A DNA stretch of 26,609 bases, taken from contig CAVFTS010000026.1 of assembly GCA_963625655.1 (NCBI GenBank), positions 1 to 26,609 on the forward strand, in the 5' to 3' direction. Positions within the stretch are counted from its first letter, which is position 1. Each line of letters opens with the position of its first letter. This stretch comes from F23-B02 sp963625655. GTDB taxonomy: Bacteria; Bacillota; Clostridia; Oscillospirales; Oscillospiraceae. The translations under genes and the position numbers were made by a program. The notes under the pieces are model-generated. The model worked only from the letters and a program-made list of their open reading frames with translations, ran no database searches and had not been told where the DNA came from. Of this stretch, positions 16,830 through 24,270 are shown one piece after another.

Positions 16830-17292
16830 ACCCGATAGGATCACCGAACTTCGTGCGTTCGTAACCGCAGCTTTTGCAGCGGTTACGGCGCTTATAGGCT
16901 GGGTGGGCTGGCTCGTCGTCATCATGCTCGTGTGCATGGCGCTCGATTATCTGACCGGGACTTGGGCGGCAATGTCGAAAAACGAGTGGAGCAGCAAGAC
17001 CGCAAGGACGGGACTTTGGCACAAGCTGGGCGAGATATGCGCCTTGCTCGTTGCGGCGCTGTGCGATATTGCGCTGGCTCAGGTGAGCGGCAGCGGCGGC
17101 ATCGGCCTGCCCTTTGAGTATACGGTGCTTGCAACGCCCGTCGTGGCGGTGTGGTACATATTTACGGAGCTTGGCAGCATCACGGAAAATGCGGCAAAGC
17201 TCGGTGCGCCAATACCCGGCTGGCTCAAAAGAACGCTGAGCAGCCTGAGGGATGCGGCGGACGAAACCGGAGAGAACGGAGGCAGGAAATGA
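16822..17292 (+). CDS. Phage holin family protein
   Basis: This 156-residue protein of the toxin-secretion/phage-lysis holin type has a first hydrophobic region (about 11-45) with the family-typical VCMALDYLTGTWAAM, a charged linker SKNEWSSKTARTGLWHK, two further hydrophobic segments, and a charged tail. Holins of this family make membrane pores that let a cytoplasmic endolysin reach the wall. The start overlaps the amidase stop by eight bases; AAAGGAAG lies about eleven bases upstream. It overlaps the next gene by ATGA. Pairing with the amidase supports a lysis function. Confidence 0.88.
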   Translation: MDKPDRITELRAFVTAAFAAVTALIGWVGWLVVIMLVCMALDYLTGTWAAMSKNEWSSKTARTGLWHKLGEICALLVAALCDIALAQVSGSGGIGLPFEYTVLATPVVAVWYIFTELGSITENAAKLGAPIPGWLKRTLSSLRDAADETGENGGRK

Positions 17293-17951
17293 CGACGGTA
17301 AAGATAAGCGGGGCGACGGCTTCCGCAGCGGAGCGGGAGGTCTACACCTCCGGCACGGTGGGGGCAGCCCTGCGCTTTGAGTTTGACGGCGCTTGGGACG
17401 GGCTTGCGAAAACGGCGGTTTTCCGCTCAAGAAGCGTCACATACGACGTGCCGGAAAGCGAGTGGACGGACGGCAAATGCGTCATCCCGCACGAGTGCCT
17501 GGCGGCTTACGGGGACGAGCTTGTGTGCGGTGTCTACGGCGTGTCGCATGACGGCAAGACGGTCATCCCCACAGTGTGGGTGCGCCTCGGCTATGTGCAG
17601 AGCGGAGCCGACCCCTCCGGCGACGAGTCGACTGCTCCCACGCTTCCCGTGTGGGCGGCGCTTAAAAATGCGATCGGTGACCTCGGCGACCTCGACACCA
17701 TGGCGAAGAATACGCTCGTTGCGGCGATAAACGAGGCGGTGAAAAAAGGCGGCGGCTCAACGCCCGTAAAGGGCGTCGACTACTGGACGGCATCGGACAA
17801 GGCGGAGATGGTCGAGGACACGAAGGCTGCAATAGACTTGTCGAGCTACACCAAGAAAAGCGACATTCCCTCAAAAATCTCACAGCTCACAAACGACAGC
17901 GGCTATCTCACCCTTGCAACACTTCCGAAGTACGGAGGTGAAAGCGAATGA
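17289..17951 (+). CDS. Phage tail-fibre/baseplate-like protein
   Basis: This 220-residue protein has two parts. Residues 1-110 look like a compact beta-rich domain (DGAWDGLAKTAVFRS, WTDGKCVIPHECL, VRLGYVQSGADPSGD) of a kind seen at the N-terminus of proteins in clostridial phage tails. Residues 110-220 hold a helical stretch, then STPVKGVDYWTASDKAEM and SKISQLTNDSGYLT, short motifs that recur in tail-fibre and receptor-binding proteins. It is GC-rich like the rest of the genome (40 of 60 bases in 17341-17400, counted by hand). The start is coupled to the holin stop (ATGA). A role in attachment is inferred; no enzymatic motif is seen. Confidence 0.65.
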   Translation: MTTVKISGATASAAEREVYTSGTVGAALRFEFDGAWDGLAKTAVFRSRSVTYDVPESEWTDGKCVIPHECLAAYGDELVCGVYGVSHDGKTVIPTVWVRLGYVQSGADPSGDESTAPTLPVWAALKNAIGDLGDLDTMAKNTLVAAINEAVKKGGGSTPVKGVDYWTASDKAEMVEDTKAAIDLSSYTKKSDIPSKISQLTNDSGYLTLATLPKYGGESE

Positions 17952-18847
17952 GCGTGAATGTATCTTATAAGGGCAACAGTATTGCGGAGCTTACCGAGAC
18001 AGGTACGAAAACGCTGTTGACTTCGGGTAAGTATTGCGAAGCAGATATTGTTGTCGAGAATACGGAAAGCGGTGGTGCCGCAGTGACGGACGGCATCGTC
18101 GTTAAGGCGAGGAACACGGACGGTTATCCCACCGAAGTGGATTTTTACGGCGAAACCTTGCACAAATATACATTCGGTTCGGTATACGCCAATAATTTTG
18201 GGTTTAAATATCTGAACAAAATAAACGCAAAAAACACGATAAAAACCATAAAGACCGGCGCGTTATACAACAGCTTGGTAACAACGATTGACGGGCTTGA
18301 TGTTACCAAAATCACTACGCTTGATGAGGGGGCACTTAGCGGTGCAACCAATCTGCTGCTCGGAGATGCCGACTTTACGAATCTATCAAGCTGCGGCAGA
18401 CAAAATGTTTTTATTGGCATTAGCGGATTGACAAAGCTGAAAATTCACATTCCCATTACGACTAACTATGCATTCTGCAATAACAATCCGAATCTCACGG
18501 AGCTTATACTTGATGGCGCAGTAACCTTCAATGGACAAAATACGGCTCTACAATATTCAACCTTCGGTCGCAACACCGCACTTATAAACTGTCAGCTCGG
18601 CGGCGTTGGAAATGCGTGCAGTCCTACTATATCGAGCCTGTTCATGGGATGCACACAGAGCGGATTGACGATAACACTGTATACAACCGGCAGTTATGCA
18701 GACAAAGCGATTACCGACATCCGCAACGGCGCAACGAAGGCGACGATCATTATCAAAGCAGCGGAGGACACGGAGTACAACGGCACGGCATATGCCGCCG
18801 GAGCGAATATAATCAGGTCGTCGGTAGCGGGGGAGGTGACGGCATGA
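17948..18847 (+). CDS. Phage-associated leucine-rich-repeat-like surface protein
   Basis: This 299-residue protein opens with SVNVSYKGNSIAELTETGTK, a short domain found in many clostridial tail proteins. From about residue 90 it becomes repetitive, with units like L..L.L.....F..n..L: LTKLKIHIPITTNYAFCNNN, NPNLTELILDGAVTFNG, NTALINCQLGG. This pattern suggests a BspA-like leucine-rich solenoid for ligand binding. The DNA is far more AT-rich than its neighbours (18 G+C of 60 in 18181-18240, counted by hand), pointing to recent exchange of the repeat module. The start is coupled to the preceding stop by ATGA and so is the end to the next gene. Confidence 0.65.
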   Translation: MSVNVSYKGNSIAELTETGTKTLLTSGKYCEADIVVENTESGGAAVTDGIVVKARNTDGYPTEVDFYGETLHKYTFGSVYANNFGFKYLNKINAKNTIKTIKTGALYNSLVTTIDGLDVTKITTLDEGALSGATNLLLGDADFTNLSSCGRQNVFIGISGLTKLKIHIPITTNYAFCNNNPNLTELILDGAVTFNGQNTALQYSTFGRNTALINCQLGGVGNACSPTISSLFMGCTQSGLTITLYTTGSYADKAITDIRNGATKATIIIKAAEDTEYNGTAYAAGANIIRSSVAGEVTA

Positions 18848-19050
18848 CAATAGGTAAAGTCATAAACACCGTAAACGGCACGGAGACGGAGCGCATCCTG
18901 CTCACGGCGGACGAGGGCATGGTGCTGCTCTCGCCCGAGGGAGAGCGGTGGAACTGCGTCGCCGTGGACTCACCGGACGGCTGGACGGAGATCACGGCTC
19001 CGGCTGACGATGGGGAGGAAGAAGCGGACTACACTGCGGGGGATGAATAA
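18844..19050 (+). CDS. Small acidic protein of the phage-type cassette
   Basis: This 68-residue protein, MTIGKVINTVNGTETERILL..., ends in a strongly acidic tail (DDGEEEADYTAGDE). It starts in the ATGA overlap with the repeat protein and is the last gene before the terminator. Its codon use and GC content return to the genome norm. Small proteins of this type lie at the end of tail or lysis modules in clostridial prophages; the function is unknown. Confidence 0.6.
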   Translation: MTIGKVINTVNGTETERILLTADEGMVLLSPEGERWNCVAVDSPDGWTEITAPADDGEEEADYTAGDE

Positions 19051-19053
19051 AGG

Positions 19054-19089
19054 AATCGGACTTTTGCTGCGGCAAAAGTCCGATTTTTT
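19054..19089 (+). terminator. Terminator of the phage-type cassette
   Basis: A perfect 14-bp stem, AATCGGACTTTTGC (19054-19067) with its complement (19072-19085), has a TGCG loop and is followed by TTTT. It ends the five-gene unit. Confidence 0.88.
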
Positions 19090-19100
19090 CATATGAAACA

Positions 19101-19155
19101 AAAAACAAACCTCTGCCGGTGGCTGAGGTTCGTTTTTGGCACGCCGTAAGGGATT
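19101..19155 (-). repeat. Partial copy of the tRNA-Arg 3' end plus terminator hairpin
   Basis: These 55 bases match 19294-19348 with four mismatches, all in the hairpin. The copy contains the tRNA terminator hairpin and 18 bases of tRNA 3' sequence (GGCACGCCGTAAGGGATT, read on plus), then breaks off in the T-arm. It is the remnant of a second tRNA-Arg copy or an insertion scar. Confidence 0.8.
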
Positions 19156-19278
19156 AACGCAGTTTTGCAAAGCAAAACTGCCGGGCTTGAAGCGTAGCTT
19201 CTGCGCCCCTCGGAGCTAAAAACAGTCCACGGGACTGTTTTCTCAACGCTCCGACCCTTTCGGGTTCGAATCCCTTAC
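19146..19278. repeat. Palindrome-rich element with inverted ends that copy the tRNA T-arm
   Basis: The 133-base stretch begins with GTAAGGGATT (19146-19155) and ends with its inverse complement AATCCCTTAC (19269-19278). Inside are perfect hairpins: GCAGTTTTGC/GCAAAACTGC (19159-19181), GAAGC/GCTTC (19189-19201), and AAAACAGTCC/GGACTGTTTT (19219-19241), the last enclosed by CGGAGC/GCTCCG (19211-19216 with 19248-19253). GGGTTCGAATCCCTTAC (19262-19278) is the exact inverse complement of 17 bases of the intact tRNA (19339-19355). No ORF is present. It looks like a non-coding repeat family member or miniature mobile element. Confidence 0.7.
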
Positions 19279-19293
19279 TTGAGCTAAAATGAA

Positions 19294-19329
19294 AAAAACA
19301 AACCTCCGTCGGTGGCGGAGGTTTGTTTT
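19294..19329 (-). terminator. Terminator of tRNA-Arg
   Basis: On the minus strand directly after the CCA end, AACAAACCTCCG and CGGAGGTTTGTT form a stem around a short loop, followed by a T-run. The same hairpin with four changes recurs at 19101-19137. Confidence 0.8.
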
Positions 19330-19406
19330 TGGCACGCCGTAAGGGATTCGAACCCCTGACCTTCTGGTCCGTAGCCAGACGCTCTATCCAGCTGAGCTAA
19401 CGGCGC
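19330..19406 (-). tRNA. tRNA-Arg (anticodon ACG)
   Basis: The minus strand folds as a 77-base cloverleaf. The acceptor GCGCCGT pairs with ACGGCGT (first pair G-U). The D-arm is GCTC...GAGC. The anticodon stem TCTGG/CCAGA has the loop CTACGGA (anticodon ACG, Arg), and the T-arm has GGTTCGAATCC. The discriminator G is followed by an encoded CCA. A TTGCAA/TAATAT promoter lies upstream and a hairpin terminator downstream, so it is a single-gene unit. Confidence 0.95.
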
Positions 19407-19426
19407 TTATTGCTTTGCGCCTAAGT

Positions 19427-19455
19427 ATATTAGCACAGCGGATTACAAATTGCAA
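19427..19455 (-). promoter_or_regulatory. Promoter of tRNA-Arg
   Basis: On the minus strand, TTGCAA (complement of 19450-19455) and TAATAT (complement of 19427-19432) are 17 bases apart, 20 bases before the mature 5' end. Confidence 0.65.
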
Positions 19456-19491
19456 GTCTTTTTTTGCAAAAGCGTCTGCATTTTTTCGAAT

Positions 19492-19659
19492 TTACTTACT
19501 CATACTGCTTGATACGGCGTCTACTACGTCGCCCATCGTTTTGAGCGTCTTGCTGACGACGCTCTTTGCGCCCTTCTTGCCGGGCATCATTATGGCGCCC
19601 GCACAGCCGCCGACCGCTATACCGAGTCCCATGCCGATAAGGAAATTTGTCTTGTTCAT
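19492..19659 (-). CDS. Small YtxH-like membrane protein
   Basis: A 55-residue protein begins MNKTNFLIGMGLGIAVGG and continues with a Gly/Ala-rich hydrophobic helix, then MPGKKGAKSVV, a short amphipathic helix and a Ser-rich end. The layout, one glycine-rich membrane helix followed by a PxKKGxK motif, is that of YtxH-like proteins. GGAGGTG lies eight bases before the ATG. The opposite-frame ORF over the same bases is a shadow. Function unknown; relatives are stress-associated in Bacillus. It is transcribed divergently from ymdB. Confidence 0.75.
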   Translation of the reverse strand: MNKTNFLIGMGLGIAVGGCAGAIMMPGKKGAKSVVSKTLKTMGDVVDAVSSSMSK

Positions 19660-19697
19660 TGTTTACACCTCCGTAATATATTATGTCCATTTTTGTT

Positions 19698-19727
19698 TTG
19701 CTACGGCGGTGAAATATATGTTATAAT
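19698..19727 (+). promoter_or_regulatory. Promoter of the ymdB-yhaO-yhaN operon
   Basis: TTGCTA (19698-19703) and TATAAT (19722-19727) are 18 bases apart, about 40 bases before the ymdB start. Confidence 0.6.
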
Positions 19728-19769
19728 ATCCTTTATAAACCGATCAAAAAATCGAAAGGAAATTTCAAA

Positions 19770-20543
19770 ATGAGTGTAAGGATCCTTGCCGTGGGCGACG
19801 TCTGCGGGCAGCCGGGACTTGACTGTTTAAATACCAAGCTTAAAAAATTCAAAGCCGAAAGAAACATTGATTTCTGCGTCGTCAACGGCGAAAACGCAAA
19901 CGTTGTCGGCATAACCCCCCGACAGGCGGATGCGATATTCAAGGCGGGAGCGGACGTTATAACCCTCGGCAACCACACTTGGACACGCACGGAGCTGCGT
20001 CCATATCTCGACGAGCGCCGCCGCATACTGCGCCCCGCAAACTTTGCGCCCCAGTGTCCGGGACGGGGTATCGACGCATACAAGACCGCCTTCGGCGACG
20101 TGTGCGTACTCAGCCTCATGGGGCGCTTTACGCTCGACACAAACACCGATAACCCCTTTGTCATCGCCGACGGCTACATGGAGGAGATCAGGGAAAAGAT
20201 CATTCTCGTCGATTTCCACGCCGAAGGGACGAGCGAAAAACGCGCGATGGGCTTTTTGCTTGACGGCAGAGCCAGCGCCGTCTGGGGAACGCACACCCAT
20301 GTGCAGACCTCCGATGCAGAGGTGCTGCCCAACGGCACGGGCTACATCACGGACCTCGGCATGACGGGCGCTGTTAGCTCCGTCATCGGCATCGACCCTG
20401 AGCAGTCCGTCGGAAAGTTCATGGGCGATCCGCCGAGACGCTACGACTCGCCCTCCGGCCCCGCAAAGCTTGAGGGCTGCATATTTGAGATTGACCCTGA
20501 AACCGGGCGCTGTTTGAGTGCGGAGGCGATACGACTGAAATGA
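19770..20543 (+). CDS. ymdB: YmdB-family metallophosphoesterase
   Basis: This 257-residue calcineurin-like phosphoesterase resembles Bacillus YmdB, which acts on cyclic nucleotides in vitro and influences biofilm and RNA turnover. Metal ligands are visible in order: Asp10 (VGD), Glu41 and Asn42 (NGEN), the GNHTW motif, His in DFHAEGTSEK and the paired His in GTHTHVQT. The length is typical, without signal peptide or membrane helix, so it is cytoplasmic. AAAGGAAA precedes the ATG. The next gene starts within its stop codon (ATGA, 20540-20543). In many Firmicutes ymdB lies near rny; here it heads an operon with a nuclease pair instead. Confidence 0.93.
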   Translation: MSVRILAVGDVCGQPGLDCLNTKLKKFKAERNIDFCVVNGENANVVGITPRQADAIFKAGADVITLGNHTWTRTELRPYLDERRRILRPANFAPQCPGRGIDAYKTAFGDVCVLSLMGRFTLDTNTDNPFVIADGYMEEIREKIILVDFHAEGTSEKRAMGFLLDGRASAVWGTHTHVQTSDAEVLPNGTGYITDLGMTGAVSSVIGIDPEQSVGKFMGDPPRRYDSPSGPAKLEGCIFEIDPETGRCLSAEAIRLK

Positions 20544-21649
20544 AAAGGATAAAGCTGCTTCATGCCGCAGACCTGCATCTTGATTCGCCCTTTGAGGGGC
20601 TGAGCGGGAGCAAGGCGGCGCAAAGGCGCAGGGAACAGAGAGAGCTGCTCCGCTCACTGATGGAGCTTGCCAAGACCGAGGAAGTGCAGCTCGTGCTGCT
20701 GTCCGGCGACCTTCTCGATTCCGCTTCGCCGTATCTTGAGACCTCCGAGGAGCTTTTGCGGGCGCTGGGGAGCGTCAGCGTTCCCGTGTTCATAGCGCCG
20801 GGAAACCACGATCCCTACACGCCGGGCTCGCCATACGCAAAGCTGAGCTTTCCGGAAAACGTACATATTTTCAAAAGCAATCGCATCGAATGTGTCGAGC
20901 TGCCGGAGCTTAACGCCCGTGTGTTCGGCGCTGCGTTCACGGAGCGCCACAGCGCCTCCGTGCTTGCGGGCTTTGAGCCGCCCGCCGACGACGGTGTACT
21001 TAACCTCATGTGCATACACGGGGAGCTGTCACAGGACTCGGACTACAATCCGATAAGCGAGGCACAGCTTATGCGCAGCGACATGGACTACGTTGCGCTC
21101 GGACACATCCACAAGGGCAGCAATCTCAGAAAAGCCGGAAAAACGGCTTACGCATGGCCGGGCTGCACCGAGGGCAGAGGCTTTGACGAGACGGGCGAAA
21201 AGAACGTCTACATCGTCGGGATAAACGGTGACGAGTGCCGGATAAAGCCCGTGTGCATCGCAAAGCGCAGGTATGAGATACTGAACGTCACCGCCTCGGA
21301 CGATGCGCTTTCGGCGATAAACGCCGTGCTTCCCAAGGACACGGAAAATGACGTTTACCGCATCGTGCTGTCCGGCGAGAGCGCCGAAAGCCCCGACCTT
21401 CGGACGATTTATGACGCACTGAGCGGGAGGTTCTTTTCCTTGCAGATCAAGGATCGCACGAGACCCAAGTCCGGTGTTTGGGACGGCGCCGGGGAGGACA
21501 GCCTTCGGGGACAGTTCCTTCTGCGATTAAAGAGCGCATACGACGCTTCCGCCGATGACGGCGAAAGAGAGCGCATAATGCAGGCTGCCCGCTGGGGGCT
21601 TGCGGCGCTTTGCAACAGGGAGGAGGTCGTCTGCCATGATAATAAATAA
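20540..21649 (+). CDS. yhaO: SbcD/YhaO-like DNA repair exonuclease subunit
   Basis: This 369-residue Mre11/SbcD-type phosphoesterase shows nuclease motifs in order: HAADLHLDSPF (metal Asp and His), LSGDLLD, APGNHDPYTPGS, CIHGELSQ and ALGHIHKG. After about residue 230 comes a C-terminal region that in relatives docks on the SMC-like partner. It likely processes DNA ends together with the following ATPase. It starts in the ATGA overlap with ymdB and its last 14 bases overlap the partner gene, fitting tight co-production. The call as YhaO rather than SbcD rests on its length and on the YhaN-like partner. Confidence 0.9.
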   Translation: MKRIKLLHAADLHLDSPFEGLSGSKAAQRRREQRELLRSLMELAKTEEVQLVLLSGDLLDSASPYLETSEELLRALGSVSVPVFIAPGNHDPYTPGSPYAKLSFPENVHIFKSNRIECVELPELNARVFGAAFTERHSASVLAGFEPPADDGVLNLMCIHGELSQDSDYNPISEAQLMRSDMDYVALGHIHKGSNLRKAGKTAYAWPGCTEGRGFDETGEKNVYIVGINGDECRIKPVCIAKRRYEILNVTASDDALSAINAVLPKDTENDVYRIVLSGESAESPDLRTIYDALSGRFFSLQIKDRTRPKSGVWDGAGEDSLRGQFLLRLKSAYDASADDGERERIMQAARWGLAALCNREEVVCHDNK

Positions 21650-23540
21650 GGTAAGTGCGACCTTCGGGAAGCTGTCCGGCGAGAGCCTTGAGTTTAAGGA
21701 CGGACTGAACGTTGTCTGCGCACCGAACGAGTCGGGCAAAAGCACATGGTGTGCGTTCATCCGTGCCATGCTGTACGGCATAGACAGCTCGGAGCGTCAG
21801 AAGGCCGGCTACCTGCCGGATAAAACCCGCTATGCCCCGTGGTCGGGAGCCTCCATGCATGGCAGCATGGAGGTGAACGTCGGCGGCAGGGACATTTGCA
21901 TAAGCAGAACGACGAAGCAGAAAAACTACCCCATGCGGGAGTTTTGTGCGGAATATGCCGGGACGAACGTCACCGTCGAGGGGCTGAACTCCGCAAACTG
22001 CGGCGAAGCGCTCACGGGAGTGAGCCGTGATGTTTTCCGCCGCAGCGCCTTTGTTGCGCAGGACGGCATCGGCGTCAGCGCAAGCCCGGAGCTTGAAAAG
22101 CGCATTGCGACCATAGTCTCCACGGGTGAGGAGGGCTGCTCCTACTCCGAGGCGGACGAGCGCCTGCGCTCGTGGCTTCGCAAGCGGCGCTACCGCCGCA
22201 GCGGAATGCTGCCTGAGCTTGAGGACGGAATGGACGCCGAAAAGCGGCGCTTGGAGGAGCTTTACCGCTTTGCGGACGAGCGGGAGGCGCTGTCGGAAAA
22301 GCTTTCCGAGAGCCGCCGCCACTGTGACAGTCTTGAGCGGGAGATGCTTGAGAGCCGCAAAACGGCGAGAAAGGACGCACTTTCCGCTCTGCACGACGCA
22401 CGGAGCGAGCGAAAGGCGGCGGAGGAGGACTGTGCCGCTGCGCAGCGCCGCTGTGCGGACGCAAGAGAAAAGCTCTGCGACGATCCGCTGTATGCCCTCG
22501 ACCCCAAGCCGACGCAGGAGAGCTTTGACGCCGACGGTGCGGAGCTTACGAAGCTTTCCGTCGAGGCAAAGCGCAAGGTCAGCATCTTGCCCGCAGTCTG
22601 CGTGCTTGCGCTTGCGCTCATCTGCGCCGCCGTCGCCCTGATGACGGAGCCGCTGCTGCTCATTGCGGCCGGGGTGCTTGCGCTGCTTTGCGTGCTGATC
22701 TTTGTGCGGGTCGGAAAAAGAAAGCAGTCGATACGGGAGGCGCAGAGAAAGAAAAACGCAATTTTGTCACGCTACTCGGCGCAGACGCCGGAGGAGATGG
22801 AGCGCAGCTTTTTGAGCTACACGGAGAAGCTTTCCGACTGCCGCAATGCGGAAAAGAGCAGGGAAAGCGCCGAAGCGCACTTGCGTGAGCTGACGAGCCG
22901 CCTTGAAAAGACGGAGAGCGAGACGCTGAGCATCCTCGACTTTGCCGAGGGAGACAGCACTGCGGCGTATATCGGCAGACAGCTTGCGGCGGAGCGCCGT
23001 CTTTGCGACAGCATATCCGCCCGCCTAAACGAGCTTAAGGGCGCCGCCGCAGCGGTCGGCGATCCGCTCGTCATCGGCTCAAGGCTTATGGAGATGCAGG
23101 ACGAGTATCGGGAGATCGACGCCGAGTACGAGGCGATAAGCCTTGCGGTCGAGACGCTTAAAGCCGCCGATGCGGAGATACAGAGCAGATTCTCTCCCGC
23201 ACTCGGTAAGCTTGCGGCGGAGTATTTCTCACGCATGACGGAAGGAAAGTACGACAGCCTGCTCATCAACCGGGATTTCAGCGTCAAGGTCAGGGAAAAC
23301 GGCGCTTCTGTAGCGGTCGATACCGCATACCTCAGTGCCGGGGCGGAGGACCTCATGTACCTTGCGGTGCGGCTTGCGGTGTGCAGACTTGCGCTGCCGG
23401 AGACGGCGGTATGTCCGCTCATCCTCGACGATACGCTCTCTAACCTCGACCCGGAGCGCACCGCCGCTGCGATGTCGCTTTTGCGAGAGATCGCAAAGGA
23501 GCGTCAGGTCATCCTCTTTACCTGCCGAGACCCCGAATAA
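21636..23540 (+). CDS. yhaN: SMC-like ATPase, YhaN-type, with central membrane hairpin
   Basis: This 634-residue ATPase is the partner of the YhaO-like nuclease. Walker A is APNESGKST (29-37), followed by a Q-loop-like VAQDGIG region. A coiled coil runs to about 310. Two hydrophobic helices (about 316-358) follow, a feature of YhaN rather than SbcC, then a second coiled coil, the signature YLSAGAEDLMYLA and Walker B CPLILDDTLSNLDPER. The chain is clearly shorter than Bacillus YhaN (about 960 residues), mainly through shorter coils, and has no CxxC zinc hook. ATG at 21636 is set by GGGAGGAGG upstream. The membrane hairpin suggests the complex sits at the membrane. Confidence 0.85.
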   Translation: MIINKVSATFGKLSGESLEFKDGLNVVCAPNESGKSTWCAFIRAMLYGIDSSERQKAGYLPDKTRYAPWSGASMHGSMEVNVGGRDICISRTTKQKNYPMREFCAEYAGTNVTVEGLNSANCGEALTGVSRDVFRRSAFVAQDGIGVSASPELEKRIATIVSTGEEGCSYSEADERLRSWLRKRRYRRSGMLPELEDGMDAEKRRLEELYRFADEREALSEKLSESRRHCDSLEREMLESRKTARKDALSALHDARSERKAAEEDCAAAQRRCADAREKLCDDPLYALDPKPTQESFDADGAELTKLSVEAKRKVSILPAVCVLALALICAAVALMTEPLLLIAAGVLALLCVLIFVRVGKRKQSIREAQRKKNAILSRYSAQTPEEMERSFLSYTEKLSDCRNAEKSRESAEAHLRELTSRLEKTESETLSILDFAEGDSTAAYIGRQLAAERRLCDSISARLNELKGAAAAVGDPLVIGSRLMEMQDEYREIDAEYEAISLAVETLKAADAEIQSRFSPALGKLAAEYFSRMTEGKYDSLLINRDFSVKVRENGASVAVDTAYLSAGAEDLMYLAVRLAVCRLALPETAVCPLILDDTLSNLDPERTAAAMSLLREIAKERQVILFTCRDPE

Positions 23541-23543
23541 ACG

Positions 23544-23578
23544 AAAAGCTCCTGCAGCCGTGACTGCCGGAGCTTTTT
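23544..23578 (+). terminator. Terminator of the ymdB-yhaO-yhaN operon
   Basis: AAAAGCTCC (23544-23552) pairs with GGAGCTTTT (23569-23577), extended inside by TGCAG/CTGC, and is followed by T. Its GCTCCTGCA core recurs in the terminator at 24496. Confidence 0.8.
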
Positions 23579-23612
23579 CATGTCCTGTGAGGAAACGCTT
23601 CCGTGTCGAAAC

Positions 23613-23641
23613 TTGACAATTTGAACAAGCGCGCCTATAAT
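23613..23641 (+). promoter_or_regulatory. Full-consensus promoter of the lipoprotein gene
   Basis: TTGACA (23613-23618) and TATAAT (23636-23641) are separated by exactly 17 bases, a perfect match to the vegetative sigma-factor consensus. The leader is about 57 bases and contains GAGAGGAG before the ATG. Confidence 0.85.
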
Positions 23642-23704
23642 TATTTCGGATGTTTCCACCAAGTAAAAACAAATTTGACGGCGGAACTAAAGAGAGGAGA
23701 AAAA

Positions 23705-24244
23705 ATGAAGAAAAGACTGTGGGTGCTGCTTCTTTTGGCGGCAATGCTCCTTACGAGCGCATGTGCGGCAAAGCACGAGCAGAAGGTCGACCGTGACCTT
23801 GAAGACGCAACGCAAAAGGCAAAGGACTTTGTGCAATATGCTTACAATACCCATCGGACGAGCTTTCCCGGCATCGGCAGCTACTATTATCCCGATGCTC
23901 TCTACGAGGCGGATTCAAGCGCAGATGAGGTGCAGGAAATTTATGAAAACTTATTCAATACCGTTACGAACAAGGGCGCTGACCTTAACAGAACGGATTA
24001 TTACGAACTCAGCGACAGCGAGATAAGGTCATATATAAGCGAGATGGGCTACAGCTTTGACATCGAAAAAGCCTATAACATTCAGATCACAATAGGCGAT
24101 GACGATGATGTTTTTGTTTATCCGATACACAATCTTGTGGCAAAGATTGACGGCAACTGGTACATAATGCCGAGGCTTGACGGCGATCGCCTCGTGGTCG
24201 GCGGCAATACGGCCGCCGAAAATGCTGCGATCGAGGACGACTGA
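23705..24244 (+). CDS. Secreted lipoprotein of unknown function
   Basis: This 179-residue protein has a lipoprotein signal: MKKRLWVLLLLAAMLLTSAC, with lipobox LTSAC and lipidated Cys20. The mature part is acidic and starts with a helical segment, then a Tyr-rich region (YYYPDALYEADSS) and a C-terminal beta-rich half ending in NWYIMPRLDGDRLVVGGN. It would be anchored on the outer face of the membrane. No known domain was recognised. The frame extends upstream to 23603, but GAGAGGAG lies just before the ATG at 23705 and only this start gives a signal peptide. The perfect promoter suggests high constitutive expression. Confidence 0.82.
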   Translation: MKKRLWVLLLLAAMLLTSACAAKHEQKVDRDLEDATQKAKDFVQYAYNTHRTSFPGIGSYYYPDALYEADSSADEVQEIYENLFNTVTNKGADLNRTDYYELSDSEIRSYISEMGYSFDIEKAYNIQITIGDDDDVFVYPIHNLVAKIDGNWYIMPRLDGDRLVVGGNTAAENAAIEDD

Positions 24245-24270
24245 CGGAGTCTGCGGAGAGGATAAGCGTT

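Noticed and set aside
19262..19278. Second tRNA on the plus strand (GGGTTCGAATCCC)
   Set aside because: Only a T-arm-like sequence is present; no acceptor, D-arm or anticodon arm can be folded around it.
16146..19406. Complete prophage integrated in tRNA-Arg with the 19101 copy as attachment site
   Set aside because: No integrase, capsid or packaging genes are present, and the duplicated tRNA segments enclose only the short palindromic element, not the phage-type genes.
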